Positions 33,554 through 42,497 of a DNA stretch of 64,000 nucleotides are shown here, one piece after another. The stretch lies in assembly GCF_023155745.1 (NCBI RefSeq), contig NZ_JAKNUS010000003.1:310001-374000 (forward strand), given 5' to 3'. Both the position numbers and the translations under genes were made by a program. Within the stretch, counting starts at the first letter, position 1; each line of letters starts with the position of its first letter. The notes beneath the pieces were generated by a model that saw only the letters and a list, made by a program, of their open reading frames with translations, was not told the origin of the DNA and did not search any database. The stretch comes from Microbacterium kunmingense. Lineage in GTDB: Bacteria; Actinomycetota; Actinomycetes; Actinomycetales; Microbacteriaceae.

Positions 33554-33936
33554 TCGTCATCTTCGGCATCGGGCTCGCGCTCGTCATACTCGCAATCGTC
33601 GTCTGGATGCTGCTGGCGAGGAAGCTCCGCGAGAAGTACGCGGCGATGTGGCTCGTCATCGGACTCGCTGTGCTGGTACTCGGCATCTTCCCCGAGTTGC
33701 TCCTCGGGTTGACGCGGCTGCTGGGTGTTCAGGTTCCCGCGAACCTGCTCTTCGCTCTGGCTATCGTCCTCTTGCTCGGCGTGACATTGCATCTCTCGTG
33801 GGAGTTGTCCCAGGCTGAGGAGGAGATCCGGCGGGTCGCCGAAGAAGCTGCGATCTCACGAGCCGAGCTGGAGAGCCTCGAGGCACGGATCGCAATGCTC
33901 GAGAGCACCGAAGGACGAGCTGGGCAGGACCCGTGA
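33550..33936 (+). CDS. DUF2304 family small membrane protein
   Basis: A 128-residue protein with three membrane helices (1-22, 33-52, 64-85) and a charged coiled-coil-like C-terminus (about 88-122, EEEIRRVAEEAAISRAELESLE). It fits DUF2304, usually encoded next to a DPM1-like glycosyltransferase as here. It overlaps both neighbours by four bases. The probable role is to anchor or partner the transferase, an inference from context. Earlier in-frame starts would overlap the upstream gene deeply. Confidence 0.85.
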   Translation: MIVIFGIGLALVILAIVVWMLLARKLREKYAAMWLVIGLAVLVLGIFPELLLGLTRLLGVQVPANLLFALAIVLLLGVTLHLSWELSQAEEEIRRVAEEAAISRAELESLEARIAMLESTEGRAGQDP

Positions 33937-34871
33937 CTTTGGAGCCCGTCTGGGCGGTGATCACCTCATACCGACCAGACTCAGGACTGCTCAGTGCGAT
34001 TGAATCGATCCGCCATCAAGTCACTGGGGTCATCGTCGTGGACGACGGGAGCGAGCCTGCTGCTACTCCCGTGCTCGAGGCGGCACGGGCGACCGGTGCC
34101 ATGGTCCTGGTGTCGGAGATCAACCGGGGCATCGGGAACGCGTTGAATCGAGGCATCTCGGCGGCCATCGATGCCGGCGCCGCCGGGATCGTGACTCTCG
34201 ACCAGGACTCCCGGGTGCCGCACGGATTTGTCGACGCGCTCACATCAGCCCACCGCCGCGCGTGCTCGACCGGCGTCACGCCCGGGCCGGTCGTTCCCGA
34301 GTATTTCTCACAGGTGCGTCAGGCGTACGCGCACGACTCACACGGGAATCTTCTCGCGCGAGACGTCATTCAGTCAGGCATGCTTCTCGATTCCGAGACC
34401 GTGAAGTCGCTCGGCCCGATGGACGAGGACCTTTTCATCGACCTTGTGGACATCGAGTTCGAGTTGCGGAGCCTCGATGCTAGGAGGCCCGCCGTGGCGG
34501 CGCCGGGCGCCCGTCTTGAGCATTCACTGGGTCAGCGCTTCCGACGAAGAGGTCCGCGTCTTCCCGGTGTCCCCCGGGTGATGATGCTGAGCTCTCCATT
34601 CCGCTACTACTATCGCGCTCGCAATCGCGTACTCGTGGATAGCCGGTACCTGCGTACTCACACGCGCCGGCTGATCCGGCATTCCCTGCGGGACTATGCA
34701 TATTTCCTGATCGTGCTGACGCTCGCGAGACCGCGGCGGTCGATGTGGCGCCTGCTCAGCGCGGGATTCCGGGATGGCGTCCGCGGAAGCGGCGGCAAGA
34801 TGCCTCAGCCGCTCGAACGAGTTGCGGCGACAATTCGGTGGGCAGCTGATCCGCTTCCACGGCCTCGCTGA
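33933..34871 (+). CDS. Glycosyltransferase family 2 (rhamnosyltransferase-like)
   Basis: A 312-residue enzyme starting at a GTG in the overlap GTGA. Motifs: AVITSYRPDSGLL (8-20), VIVVDDGSE, SEINRGIGNALNRGI, and TLDQDSRVP with the metal-binding D-x-D; QSGMLLDSETVKSLGPMDEDLFID provides the acceptor-side acid. The order Y-R-P-D, D-D-G-S, D-Q-D-S resembles rhamnosyltransferases, and dTDP-rhamnose is made in this locus. The C-terminal 90 residues are basic, probably contacting the membrane. Confidence 0.85.
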   Translation: MTLEPVWAVITSYRPDSGLLSAIESIRHQVTGVIVVDDGSEPAATPVLEAARATGAMVLVSEINRGIGNALNRGISAAIDAGAAGIVTLDQDSRVPHGFVDALTSAHRRACSTGVTPGPVVPEYFSQVRQAYAHDSHGNLLARDVIQSGMLLDSETVKSLGPMDEDLFIDLVDIEFELRSLDARRPAVAAPGARLEHSLGQRFRRRGPRLPGVPRVMMLSSPFRYYYRARNRVLVDSRYLRTHTRRLIRHSLRDYAYFLIVLTLARPRRSMWRLLSAGFRDGVRGSGGKMPQPLERVAATIRWAADPLPRPR

Positions 34872-34881
34872 CACAGGGACG

Positions 34882-36108
34882 TCACTGCGGTCGTCGCGGG
34901 AGCCGGTGATACTCGCGCAGCGCGGGAATGATAAGAACGGCCAGGACGGAGAATTCCGAGGCAGCAACACCGAGGGCCACAACGGAAGGTGATCCGATGG
35001 CAGATCCGCTGATCATCACCGCAAGTCCCACAATGGCCGCCACTATCGTTGCGGCGAGTACAGTCTTGACTCTGTGTCCTGGGATCAAGAGATTCCGGAT
35101 GAGTGGCGTCGCCGTTGAGATGCACAGAAACGCGACACCGAAGAGGATACTGGGCAGCACCTGTGCAGCGACTGCCGCCCCAAACAGAATTCCCGTCACC
35201 CAAGGTCCGAAGAGGGCTATTGAGGCTCCTCCCGCAACCCCGAGGCCGAGGTGTGCGAGGATGGCGGCTCGATTGCGGGCTCGCGCGTCGCGGGCATGCG
35301 GATCGAGCACCCAGGCCTGAAAAGCGTTCGCGATGGCTACCACCGCAAGAATTCCGATACGGTACGCACGGTCCGCCGAGGCGAATGAACTCGCGTCCGT
35401 CGGGCTCAGCCCGGCGGTGGCAATCGGGATCGCCGTGGAACCGTATGCGTTACCGGTCGCATCGATCGCAGCGGTGGGAGCGAGGGTTCGGAGAACGTGT
35501 CGCAACTCGCGATTCATACCGTCGGCGCGAATATAGGCGAACGCTGTCGACCGAGCGTGGATTGCGTAAAGCGGGAGAGTCAGAACCAGCAGCAGGACGG
35601 GATACCAGAGCACGGCGCCGGTGAACGCCACGATGGGCAGCGCAACCAGCGAAGCCGCCAGCTTCGGGAGGGCGTCGAACACCATCAGCCCACGAGGATT
35701 TCCTTCGCCGATGCAGAACCACGCGGGGGTGAACCCGCCGGCAGTCATCGCGACCGCGATCGCGATCGATTCCAATCGATAATCGGGGCCGCTCACCAGA
35801 TAGGTGGCGGCAACGACGGCGGGGAATGCGATGACAGCCGTTACAAGGCGCGAGTGAATGCTCTCATGCAGCACGACAGCTTTCTCGCGGGCGTCGGTCG
35901 CACGGGCGACTCGCACGGGCCCGACGATACCCCACCCGAAGAGTACCCCGACCATGCCGAGGATTCCTATCGACTGCCCCGCTGAGAAGTTCGCCCAGCC
36001 GTCCGCCCCTACGATCCGAGAGATCACGGGAAGTATGATGAACGGAGCGAACGCAGAAAGGATTGGCGCTCCCGTGAATCCCGCGAGCCTGAGCATGAGC
36101 GACCGCAT
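34882..36108 (-). CDS. MOP-superfamily polysaccharide flippase (Wzx-like)
   Basis: A 408-residue protein with about twelve membrane helices and the N-terminal block FTGAPILSAFAPFIILPVISRIVGADGWANFSAGQSIGILG, the usual signature of oligosaccharide flippases. I start at ATG 36108 (MRSLMLRLAGF), since the earlier in-frame start would place a basic, poorly coding-like segment first and overlap the divergent gene. It would flip lipid-linked repeat units, a route separate from the two ABC exporters. Convergent with the previous gene by 10 bases. Confidence 0.85.
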   Translation of the reverse strand: MRSLMLRLAGFTGAPILSAFAPFIILPVISRIVGADGWANFSAGQSIGILGMVGVLFGWGIVGPVRVARATDAREKAVVLHESIHSRLVTAVIAFPAVVAATYLVSGPDYRLESIAIAVAMTAGGFTPAWFCIGEGNPRGLMVFDALPKLAASLVALPIVAFTGAVLWYPVLLLVLTLPLYAIHARSTAFAYIRADGMNRELRHVLRTLAPTAAIDATGNAYGSTAIPIATAGLSPTDASSFASADRAYRIGILAVVAIANAFQAWVLDPHARDARARNRAAILAHLGLGVAGGASIALFGPWVTGILFGAAVAAQVLPSILFGVAFLCISTATPLIRNLLIPGHRVKTVLAATIVAAIVGLAVMISGSAIGSPSVVALGVAASEFSVLAVLIIPALREYHRLPRRPQ

Positions 36109-36158
36109 TGCGACGAGTCTACTGGCCCAGGCACACCGCACCGGGCGTCTGAGAATCG

Positions 36159-36923
36159 ATGGGAATGAATACAACCACGCGCGTTAGCGTGTGCATGGCG
36201 AGTTACAACGGTTCGCGCTTCATCGTCGATCAACTGCGGTCGATCCTTGACGAGCTCGAAGTCGAGGATGAAGTGATCGTCGTCGATGACGCCAGCTCGG
36301 ACGACACGGTGTCACTGGTCGAAGGGATCGAGGACGACCGAGTCCGCCTTATTCGCGGAGCACAGAACGTCGGTTATGTCCGAGCTTTCGAAAGAGCCAT
36401 GGAGGCTGCTCGCGGCGATGTCATCTTTCTCGCCGATCAAGATGACGTGTGGGTCTCCGGCCGCAGGGCGGTGTTGCTTGGGGCACTTGACGACGCCGAT
36501 CTCGCGGCCTCGAATCTCAGATTGCTCCACTCAGGCGACCCGCTTCCCTCGCCTATCACCCGTCGCCCTTGGATGCTCAGCGCGTCAAGCTCTGCGCGGT
36601 GGACCTGGAACCGACTGAGGATCCTCTTGGGCATCGCTCCGTACTACGGCTGCGCCATGGCGATGACGAGGAGCTTCAGCGACTTGGCTCGTCCATTCCC
36701 CAGGTTTCTGACCGAGTCGCACGACCTCTGGTTAGCCATCCTCGCGAACACGCAACACAGCGTCCGCCACGTTGAGACAGCCACCTTGCTCCGACGGATA
36801 CACGATTCGAATTCATCGCCATCACGTCCGCGTGGAGTAGCCCCAGCGTTGCGCTCACGGATCATGCTGATCCGCGCGGTGCTCGAGGCGCGGAGGCGAG
36901 TGCGAGCTCACCCCGCGATGTGA
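36159..36923 (+). CDS. Glycosyltransferase family 2
   Basis: A 254-residue GT2: VSVCMASYNGSRFIVDQL (9-26), VVDDASSDDTVSLV, NVGYVRAFERAM, LADQDDVW with the D-x-D-type site, and HDLWLAILA near the acceptor region. It resembles rhamnosyl- or glucosyltransferases of capsule clusters. It is shorter than most neighbours, ending soon after an Arg-rich helix. Its 3' end overlaps the convergent next gene by 16 bases. ATG 36159 or ATG 36165 may be the start. Confidence 0.85.
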   Translation: MGMNTTTRVSVCMASYNGSRFIVDQLRSILDELEVEDEVIVVDDASSDDTVSLVEGIEDDRVRLIRGAQNVGYVRAFERAMEAARGDVIFLADQDDVWVSGRRAVLLGALDDADLAASNLRLLHSGDPLPSPITRRPWMLSASSSARWTWNRLRILLGIAPYYGCAMAMTRSFSDLARPFPRFLTESHDLWLAILANTQHSVRHVETATLLRRIHDSNSSPSRPRGVAPALRSRIMLIRAVLEARRRVRAHPAM

Positions 36924-37792
36924 GCAAGCGCGGCGAGAATCGCTTTTCGATTGCCCTTGCGCAGGATCCGCGGCAGCTCAGCCAATGCGTGAAGGCGCGA
37001 CATCGGACGGAGCCGGGCTGCTCGTTCCGCACGCTTCCATCCAGCCTCTCGAGCCTGATCTCTGGCGTCGTGATAGTAGCGACGTTCATCGCTGAACCTG
37101 ACCCCGTTGTACAGGGCCAGTTGGGAGGCGCTGGAGTCGTGACGTCGATAGACGAAAGCAGGCGCTGGCGTGCGGACCAGTACCCCGCTGTCGAAGGCGA
37201 TGTCCACTAGAAGGGCGAGATCCTGGATTACGGCCAGGTCGTCCCGGAAGTCGTAGCGGCGGATCGTCTCCGTCCGGAATGCGAGTGACGGCCAGTACAG
37301 CCAGTTCCCTCGCAGGAGGCTTGCCACGAGGTCTTCCCCCTGGATATGGGAAGTCTGTTTCGCGCTCGGAGCCAGCACCCCCTTGACCCTGTCGACGAGT
37401 GGCATGACGCGGGCACCATCTCCGTCCACGATCTCGACGCCAGGTTGGATGATGTCGGCGTCGGGATGTTCTCCCGCGGCCGCGAGCACGGTGCTCACGT
37501 AGTTCGGCAGGAGGCGATCATCGAAACCCATGATTGTCACCCAGGGTCCATCAGCCACGTTCACCGCCTTGCGGAAATTCGCCGTGATGCCGAGATTGAC
37601 AGGATTCCTGATATATCGCACCCGCGGATCACTGATGCCCCCCATGAGGAGACCGGCATCCGGCGACGGATCACAGTCGTCTATGACGGTGAGACTCCAT
37701 CGCTCGTCGGACTGTGCGAGGACGCTGTCGACCGCCGTCTGGAGGAGACTCACCTCACCCCAGTAGGGAATGACGATCGAAACAAACGTCAC
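36908..37792 (-). CDS. Glycosyltransferase family 2
   Basis: A 294-residue GT2: VSIVIPYWGEVSLLQTAVDSVLAQ (4-27), VIDDCDPSPDAG, NLGITANFRKAV, and MGFDDRLLPNYV, with FDD as probable metal site. The acceptor region has GNWLYWPSLAFR and IQDLALLVDIAFDSG. GTG start overlaps the stop of the DUF6541 gene as GTGA. Last gene of a four-gene minus-strand operon (GT4, GT2, DUF6541, GT2). Confidence 0.86.
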   Translation of the reverse strand: MTFVSIVIPYWGEVSLLQTAVDSVLAQSDERWSLTVIDDCDPSPDAGLLMGGISDPRVRYIRNPVNLGITANFRKAVNVADGPWVTIMGFDDRLLPNYVSTVLAAAGEHPDADIIQPGVEIVDGDGARVMPLVDRVKGVLAPSAKQTSHIQGEDLVASLLRGNWLYWPSLAFRTETIRRYDFRDDLAVIQDLALLVDIAFDSGVLVRTPAPAFVYRRHDSSASQLALYNGVRFSDERRYYHDARDQAREAGWKRAERAARLRPMSRLHALAELPRILRKGNRKAILAALAHIAG

Positions 37793-39732
37793 TTGTTCAC
37801 CTCGTCCAAGCCGCAGGACACGACTCGGTAAAGTCTTGCTTCGCCTTCCTCGGCGACGAGCTCGACGAACGGGGAATTCGCAAGCTCGTCGAGCCCCGAG
37901 TAGTCGCCTTCGTTCGGCATGAATTCCTCGGGGCCAAAATCGAGGATGAATCTGACATCGGTCTCCGCCAACGCGTCGCAGACCTGCGGAGAGTCACCTT
38001 GCGAATCGAACTCGGTATTGATGACGTGCGCCGCATCCGTTTCGTCCATCAAGAGATGGGGCATGAGCACACGACGTCCCGAAATCCCGTAGGCGAAGGA
38101 CGCGCCCGTCCAGGGATTCGCCGCGATGACCTCCCCCTCGGGCACCAGCGCCGATATTCGATGCATGAGTGCGTACTCGTCCGGAGTTAGGATCGGGCCT
38201 CCTGCGCGAAGTTCGTATGTGAACTCAATGTCTGCGGCAGCTTGGCGAATGGCCTCCCCCTGAGTGAGTACGAGCAGAACACCCCCCACGACGGCCAGCG
38301 TCACTTTCGACAGCCTCGACGTCCGGCGCCTCAGCGCAACCGCGCCGATTCGGCGACCGACGAAGCGGCTGACTGTGTTCAAACCCAAGACGGCCAATGG
38401 CACCACACCGACCGCCCAGACCGACGCAAGTCTCGGAGCGTTGTTGTACCACGGTCCCGTCAACCACATCCGGAGTGTCTCGATGTCCGAGCCGGCAACG
38501 ATCGCATAGAGCGTCGCCCCGATACCGGCCATACCGAGGATCATCCACCGGGCATACGTCGGACGGCGCACAGCGGAGTACGCACCGACGAGGATGAGCA
38601 GAGCGACGACAGTCGCGGCCGGGTATTCATAGACTGCAGCCGAAACCACCTCGCCGATGGCTTGCGGGAACCGCTCTATTCTCGGCCAGTAGATCTGGCT
38701 GAGCGGGGGGCGCACGATCCACAGCACGAGGATGCCGAATCCCACATATCCGCCCAGCGCCACCAGCCATAGCCATCGGCGGCTACGGCCCGTGACGAAG
38801 CCATGAATTGCGAATCCCACGACAAAGGGCACGCTCAGCGCGAGAAACGCCAGGAGGGCTCCGGGGTGCGCAATGGCCGTACCCGGCACCAGAAGAACGA
38901 GCATCAGCACCCAGAACATGCGAGGCCCGAACTGTGGGCCTGGACGAAGCAGGCGGAACGCGCTGGCAAGAATTACCGGCACGCACGCGAGGCCGAGAAA
39001 GAGAGGATACAGAACGCCGTAGTGCAGAGGGAGATATGGGAAGGCGGGCAGAGATGCCGCGAGCACGCCGGACCCGACGACGAGCATTGGACGAGACCCC
39101 AGCATGGTTCTCGTCAGGAGCATCACTCCGAGCGGCCAGACAAGCGCTGCGATGACGAAGATGAGAGCGTTCGTCGCGGATGCCGCAGACGCGCCCGTGA
39201 GCTGAACGATGAGCGACGCAAGAGCGTGCCACCCCGACGGATAGAAGGGCAGCCCTTCCGGTGACGTCATGTTTCCGAGCCACAGCGGTGAAGCGTTGCC
39301 CGTATCGATGACGAACTCGATCGCATTCAGATGGAAGAAGTTGTCGTACCGCTGCGAGATCCAGCCCGGGTCACCGATGCTGCGGAACAGGACGAAGGCG
39401 ATGGTTGCGCCACCCAGAACTGCACCGATCGCGGTGGCGAATGATCGCGACGGGAGCCTCACGGGGCACGGAGTGACCCATCGCGACCACGCCAGGGCCG
39501 CGACAACAGCGAGTGCGGTCAGGCCCAGGACCGGCGGCAGTCCCCACGGAAGGCCGAGCCACGGCGCGATAACCGCCGCGACTGACACGAGCGAAACAGT
39601 CAATGGCGCCGACGCGGCGACGAGCCAGGCGCCCCGCAATCGCAACGCGGCTCCAACCGCCATTCCCGGCAACCACAGCAGGACGAACGTCGCGAGCAGG
39701 ACCGGGATGAATTCGAACCAACCCATCGGCAC
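37789..39732 (-). CDS. DUF6541 polytopic membrane protein
   Basis: A 647-residue protein with about thirteen to fourteen membrane helices up to residue 500 and a soluble C-terminal outer domain (about 500-645, TPDEYALMHRISALVPEG, NPWTGASFAYGISGRRVLMP). Matches DUF6541, found in actinobacterial glycan loci and resembling GT-C enzymes; an early loop contains QRYDNFFHLNAIEF, where GT-C enzymes carry catalytic acids. A polyprenyl-phosphate-dependent glycosyltransferase role is plausible but unproven. GTG start one base after the upstream stop. Confidence 0.8.
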   Translation of the reverse strand: MPMGWFEFIPVLLATFVLLWLPGMAVGAALRLRGAWLVAASAPLTVSLVSVAAVIAPWLGLPWGLPPVLGLTALAVVAALAWSRWVTPCPVRLPSRSFATAIGAVLGGATIAFVLFRSIGDPGWISQRYDNFFHLNAIEFVIDTGNASPLWLGNMTSPEGLPFYPSGWHALASLIVQLTGASAASATNALIFVIAALVWPLGVMLLTRTMLGSRPMLVVGSGVLAASLPAFPYLPLHYGVLYPLFLGLACVPVILASAFRLLRPGPQFGPRMFWVLMLVLLVPGTAIAHPGALLAFLALSVPFVVGFAIHGFVTGRSRRWLWLVALGGYVGFGILVLWIVRPPLSQIYWPRIERFPQAIGEVVSAAVYEYPAATVVALLILVGAYSAVRRPTYARWMILGMAGIGATLYAIVAGSDIETLRMWLTGPWYNNAPRLASVWAVGVVPLAVLGLNTVSRFVGRRIGAVALRRRTSRLSKVTLAVVGGVLLVLTQGEAIRQAAADIEFTYELRAGGPILTPDEYALMHRISALVPEGEVIAANPWTGASFAYGISGRRVLMPHLLMDETDAAHVINTEFDSQGDSPQVCDALAETDVRFILDFGPEEFMPNEGDYSGLDELANSPFVELVAEEGEARLYRVVSCGLDEVNK

Positions 39733-39733
39733 C

Positions 39734-40672
39734 CTACGAGTCCACGTCGACGAGCAGCGAATCGCGGACGGCCGAGCGTCGAGGCTCCGGGTACCGAACG
39801 CTGGGGTTGAACGTCACGCCTGACAGCCACTTGCGCATCAACCGCGCGCGCAGACTCACGGGGACCCGACCACGGTGAAGACTGACGAAGAGCCGAGCAC
39901 CGAACTCGAGGAAGTAAAGAATTCCTCGGTGATGGAGCTGGTAAGACGCTTCGTTCCTGACGCCGTACTCGAACTTCCAGGCGCTCTTCGCGTCGACCAT
40001 CGCAAAGTTCACGCCGCGGTTGTCGCCCATGTCATGGACGACCACGCTGTCTAGAACCTGCACGCCGGGACAACGGCGAGTGAGTCGTAGCGTGTACTCC
40101 CGATCGTCGAACCAGATGAAGTACTCCGCATAGGGCAGCCCATACTCGGCGATAACCCACCGAGGAATGAGCACCGACACGAAGGAACAGGCGGTCACCA
40201 TGACATTGCGCTGACCCTGGACCAGGAGTCGACCCCAATCCCACGTCGGAAGAGGGTTGTTCATCTCGCAGATGTTGCCGTCGGTGTAAGTGACGACCGA
40301 GCAGGCGAACGGCACGTCCTGTCCCAGGGCCTCGACGGCCTCGTCGAAGCCATCCACCAGTCGGGCCAGCGCCTCGGGCTCCGGGTAGCAGTCGTCGTCC
40401 ATGATCCAGATGTGATCAGCTCCGAGGCTGTATCCGCGTCGCATGCCCTCAGTGAATCCGCCCGCTCCCCCGGTGTTCTCCGGCATCGTGACCACGACGA
40501 GCGGAACAGTCGTGCTGAGGGACGCCAGGTACTGATCGGTGCCGTCCGTGGAGGCATTGTCCACCACGAGCAGCGTGGAGACAGCATGCGTCTGGCGCTC
40601 GATGGACGAAATGACCTTCTTCAGCTTCTCGAGTCGGTTGTAGGTGACGACCACCGCTGCCACGGTCACCAT
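39734..40672 (-). CDS. Glycosyltransferase family 2, GlfT-like
   Basis: A 312-residue GT2 (from ATG 40672; an in-frame GTG at 40696 is possible). AAVVVTYNRLEKL (5-17), VVDNASTDGTD, ENTGGAGGFTEGMRRG (65-80) and IMDDDCYPEPE (90-100) closely parallel the gene at 19116, so both are candidate galactofuranosyl- or rhamnosyltransferases using GGxGGF plus MDDD. YFIWFDDREYTLRL holds the probable catalytic acid. It overlaps the upstream GT4 gene by 7 bases. Confidence 0.87.
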   Translation of the reverse strand: MVTVAAVVVTYNRLEKLKKVISSIERQTHAVSTLLVVDNASTDGTDQYLASLSTTVPLVVVTMPENTGGAGGFTEGMRRGYSLGADHIWIMDDDCYPEPEALARLVDGFDEAVEALGQDVPFACSVVTYTDGNICEMNNPLPTWDWGRLLVQGQRNVMVTACSFVSVLIPRWVIAEYGLPYAEYFIWFDDREYTLRLTRRCPGVQVLDSVVVHDMGDNRGVNFAMVDAKSAWKFEYGVRNEASYQLHHRGILYFLEFGARLFVSLHRGRVPVSLRARLMRKWLSGVTFNPSVRYPEPRRSAVRDSLLVDVDS

Positions 40673-42345
40673 GCGGTCACCACGTTCGTGAACCACTCTG
40701 TTGCAGACGGGTGTGACAACAACGTGTTCTCTGCCTCTCGTTCACTTCGCCACAAGTCGTACCGGGCCTGTTCGTCGCGGGCGAGCCACGTGACTTTCGC
40801 GGCCAGCTGTCCCACCGCCCGATGCGCATTTCGAGACGTCAACGCCCTCGGGGGAATCACGTCTGCCTGGGCGCCCACGTCCGTTGAAACCACCGGAACC
40901 CCGTGTGCGATGGCTTCTAACGTCGTAAGAGTCAGTCCTTCGTTATGCGAAGGAATGACCAGGAGATGCGCATCCGTCAGTGTTTCCACGACAGGAACGG
41001 CAGATGTCCGGCGCTCGATTGTGCCTTCCAGCCCCAGGGCACGGATGAAGTGATCGATTGCCCCTGCCATATCGCCGTCGCCGTGCATGATGAAGCGGAC
41101 ACGGACGCCGGCCCGGCGAAGTCGGTGCGCCATCGCCACGAAGACCTCAGGGGCCTTCTGCCGAGCCATACGGCCGATGAAGGCGACGGTGAACGGGTCC
41201 GCGTCGTCCCTGCGGCGAAATTCCTCGGAGCGGTCCGCGACCGTCAGGCCAACGAGAGGCGCCATGATGACCTTCTCCCGAGGAATGCCCTGGGTTTGTG
41301 TCATCCATCGTTCGAGCGCAGGGGAGATCACATGGTGGGTTGTGATCACCTCTTCCACAAGAGCGCTGCTCATGGGGTAACCACCGCCGCGGAACTCCAA
41401 GATGTGAGTCGAATCCACGATCGGAATGTCAGGGCGGGAGTCCGAGATCCAGTGGAGGCGGTCGTAAAGCCACTGGTTGTGGTGCACGACCACGCCGCGG
41501 ATGTCAAAGGAGCGGAGGATGCCGCGGAGAAGCTGCTCGACGCCTGGGGTCTGCGATCGCGCCGTCGGTTCCGAGAACGGGATGAGCAGAGCTCCGTCGA
41601 GTTCGGGTCGGGCCAGCCAGGGGTGGTGGGACTCTCTGTTGCTGAGCACGATGGGAAGCAGCCCTGCCTCGCGCACGAGACGGACAGTTTCGAAAGCCCA
41701 GCGCTCCGCTCCGCCCATTTCGAACCAGTGCATGCCGACGATGACGGCGCGGGGCGCACCGTCTGGTGGAGTTGGCGCGGGAATGATCGAGAATTCCTCG
41801 TGGACCCCGCCCGGCTCGAATTCCTGGTGAAACTGACGGCGAGGCGCGCGCCGCATGTAGCTTCTGTGACGAAGGAGTTCCAGGTCGCGCGCCTCGTCGT
41901 AAAGAAGCGGGGCACGAAGACGGACGTCACGCAGTACACGCCGGATCGGGTTGGGCGAACGGTCTCTTGGCGGGTCGTGCGCGAGCACGTCGTCTCGCGA
42001 GACGTGGATGTGGCGAACGGGGCGTTCGGCCAAGGACGTCGCGTATGCCTCGCCCGGTTGCGGTTGCCTCTCCTCGGCCTCGATCTCGCTTTTCATCCCG
42101 AGCGAAAAGAGCCGGCGGCGGAAGGCGCGAGACAATCCCGTGAACGTCGCGTCGTCGGTCGTCCGCGGAAGGGTTTCCCACGACCCGTCGTATGCGTGCA
42201 CCGTGAGTTCCCTCGAAGGCGCCATGAGGGCATGAAAGTTGAGCGCTCCGACGAGGAGGCGGCGCTCCCTCAGCGACAGATCGCCGGGGACATCTGCGGC
42301 GTCGGGAAGGGAGAACAGAGCAGGCTGGCCGAGGACGAGTGGCAT
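40666..42345 (-). CDS. Glycosyltransferase family 4 with long N-terminal extension
   Basis: A 559-residue GT-B enzyme. The recognisable part starts near residue 200 (VIVGMHWFEMGGAERWAFETV), with VVHHNQWLYDRLHWI, FIGRMARQKAPEVFVAMAHRL and SHNEGLTLTTLEAIAHGVPVVSTDVG, the nucleotide-sugar site. Residues 1-195 (ALFSLPDAADVPG onward; FTGLSRAFRRRLF) match nothing I recognise. I start at ATG 42345; the frame is open to 42444 but that part is Arg/Pro-rich and unlike coding sequence. A TAGGCT at 42407-42412 is a possible -10 giving a 55-60 base leader. Confidence 0.85.
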   Translation of the reverse strand: MPLVLGQPALFSLPDAADVPGDLSLRERRLLVGALNFHALMAPSRELTVHAYDGSWETLPRTTDDATFTGLSRAFRRRLFSLGMKSEIEAEERQPQPGEAYATSLAERPVRHIHVSRDDVLAHDPPRDRSPNPIRRVLRDVRLRAPLLYDEARDLELLRHRSYMRRAPRRQFHQEFEPGGVHEEFSIIPAPTPPDGAPRAVIVGMHWFEMGGAERWAFETVRLVREAGLLPIVLSNRESHHPWLARPELDGALLIPFSEPTARSQTPGVEQLLRGILRSFDIRGVVVHHNQWLYDRLHWISDSRPDIPIVDSTHILEFRGGGYPMSSALVEEVITTHHVISPALERWMTQTQGIPREKVIMAPLVGLTVADRSEEFRRRDDADPFTVAFIGRMARQKAPEVFVAMAHRLRRAGVRVRFIMHGDGDMAGAIDHFIRALGLEGTIERRTSAVPVVETLTDAHLLVIPSHNEGLTLTTLEAIAHGVPVVSTDVGAQADVIPPRALTSRNAHRAVGQLAAKVTWLARDEQARYDLWRSEREAENTLLSHPSATEWFTNVVTAW

Positions 42346-42451
42346 GGTCACGACAGGTCGCTCTCTCGGTGGGATCGGTTCGGACGGCCGGGCGGCAGAC
42401 TGACGAAGCCTAGCAACGCGTGCTTGGAGCAACCCGACAGCCACGCCTCAG

Positions 42452-42457
42452 TAGGAT
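42452..42457 (+). promoter_or_regulatory. Putative -10 (TAGGAT) of the second ABC exporter operon
   Basis: TAGGAT lies 40 bases before the ATG at 42498, with GAGGA (42489-42493) as a Shine-Dalgarno site, so this operon has a normal leader. The 152-base gap also serves the divergent GT4 gene. Confidence 0.4.
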
Positions 42458-42497
42458 GAGACGGCCCATACCGGGCCCCGATCTCCATGAGGAACCA

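Noticed and set aside
34882..36174. Longer flippase start at 36174
   Set aside because: It would add 22 residues and overlap the divergent glycosyltransferase start at 36159; MRSLMLRLAGF at 36108 begins the conserved first helix.
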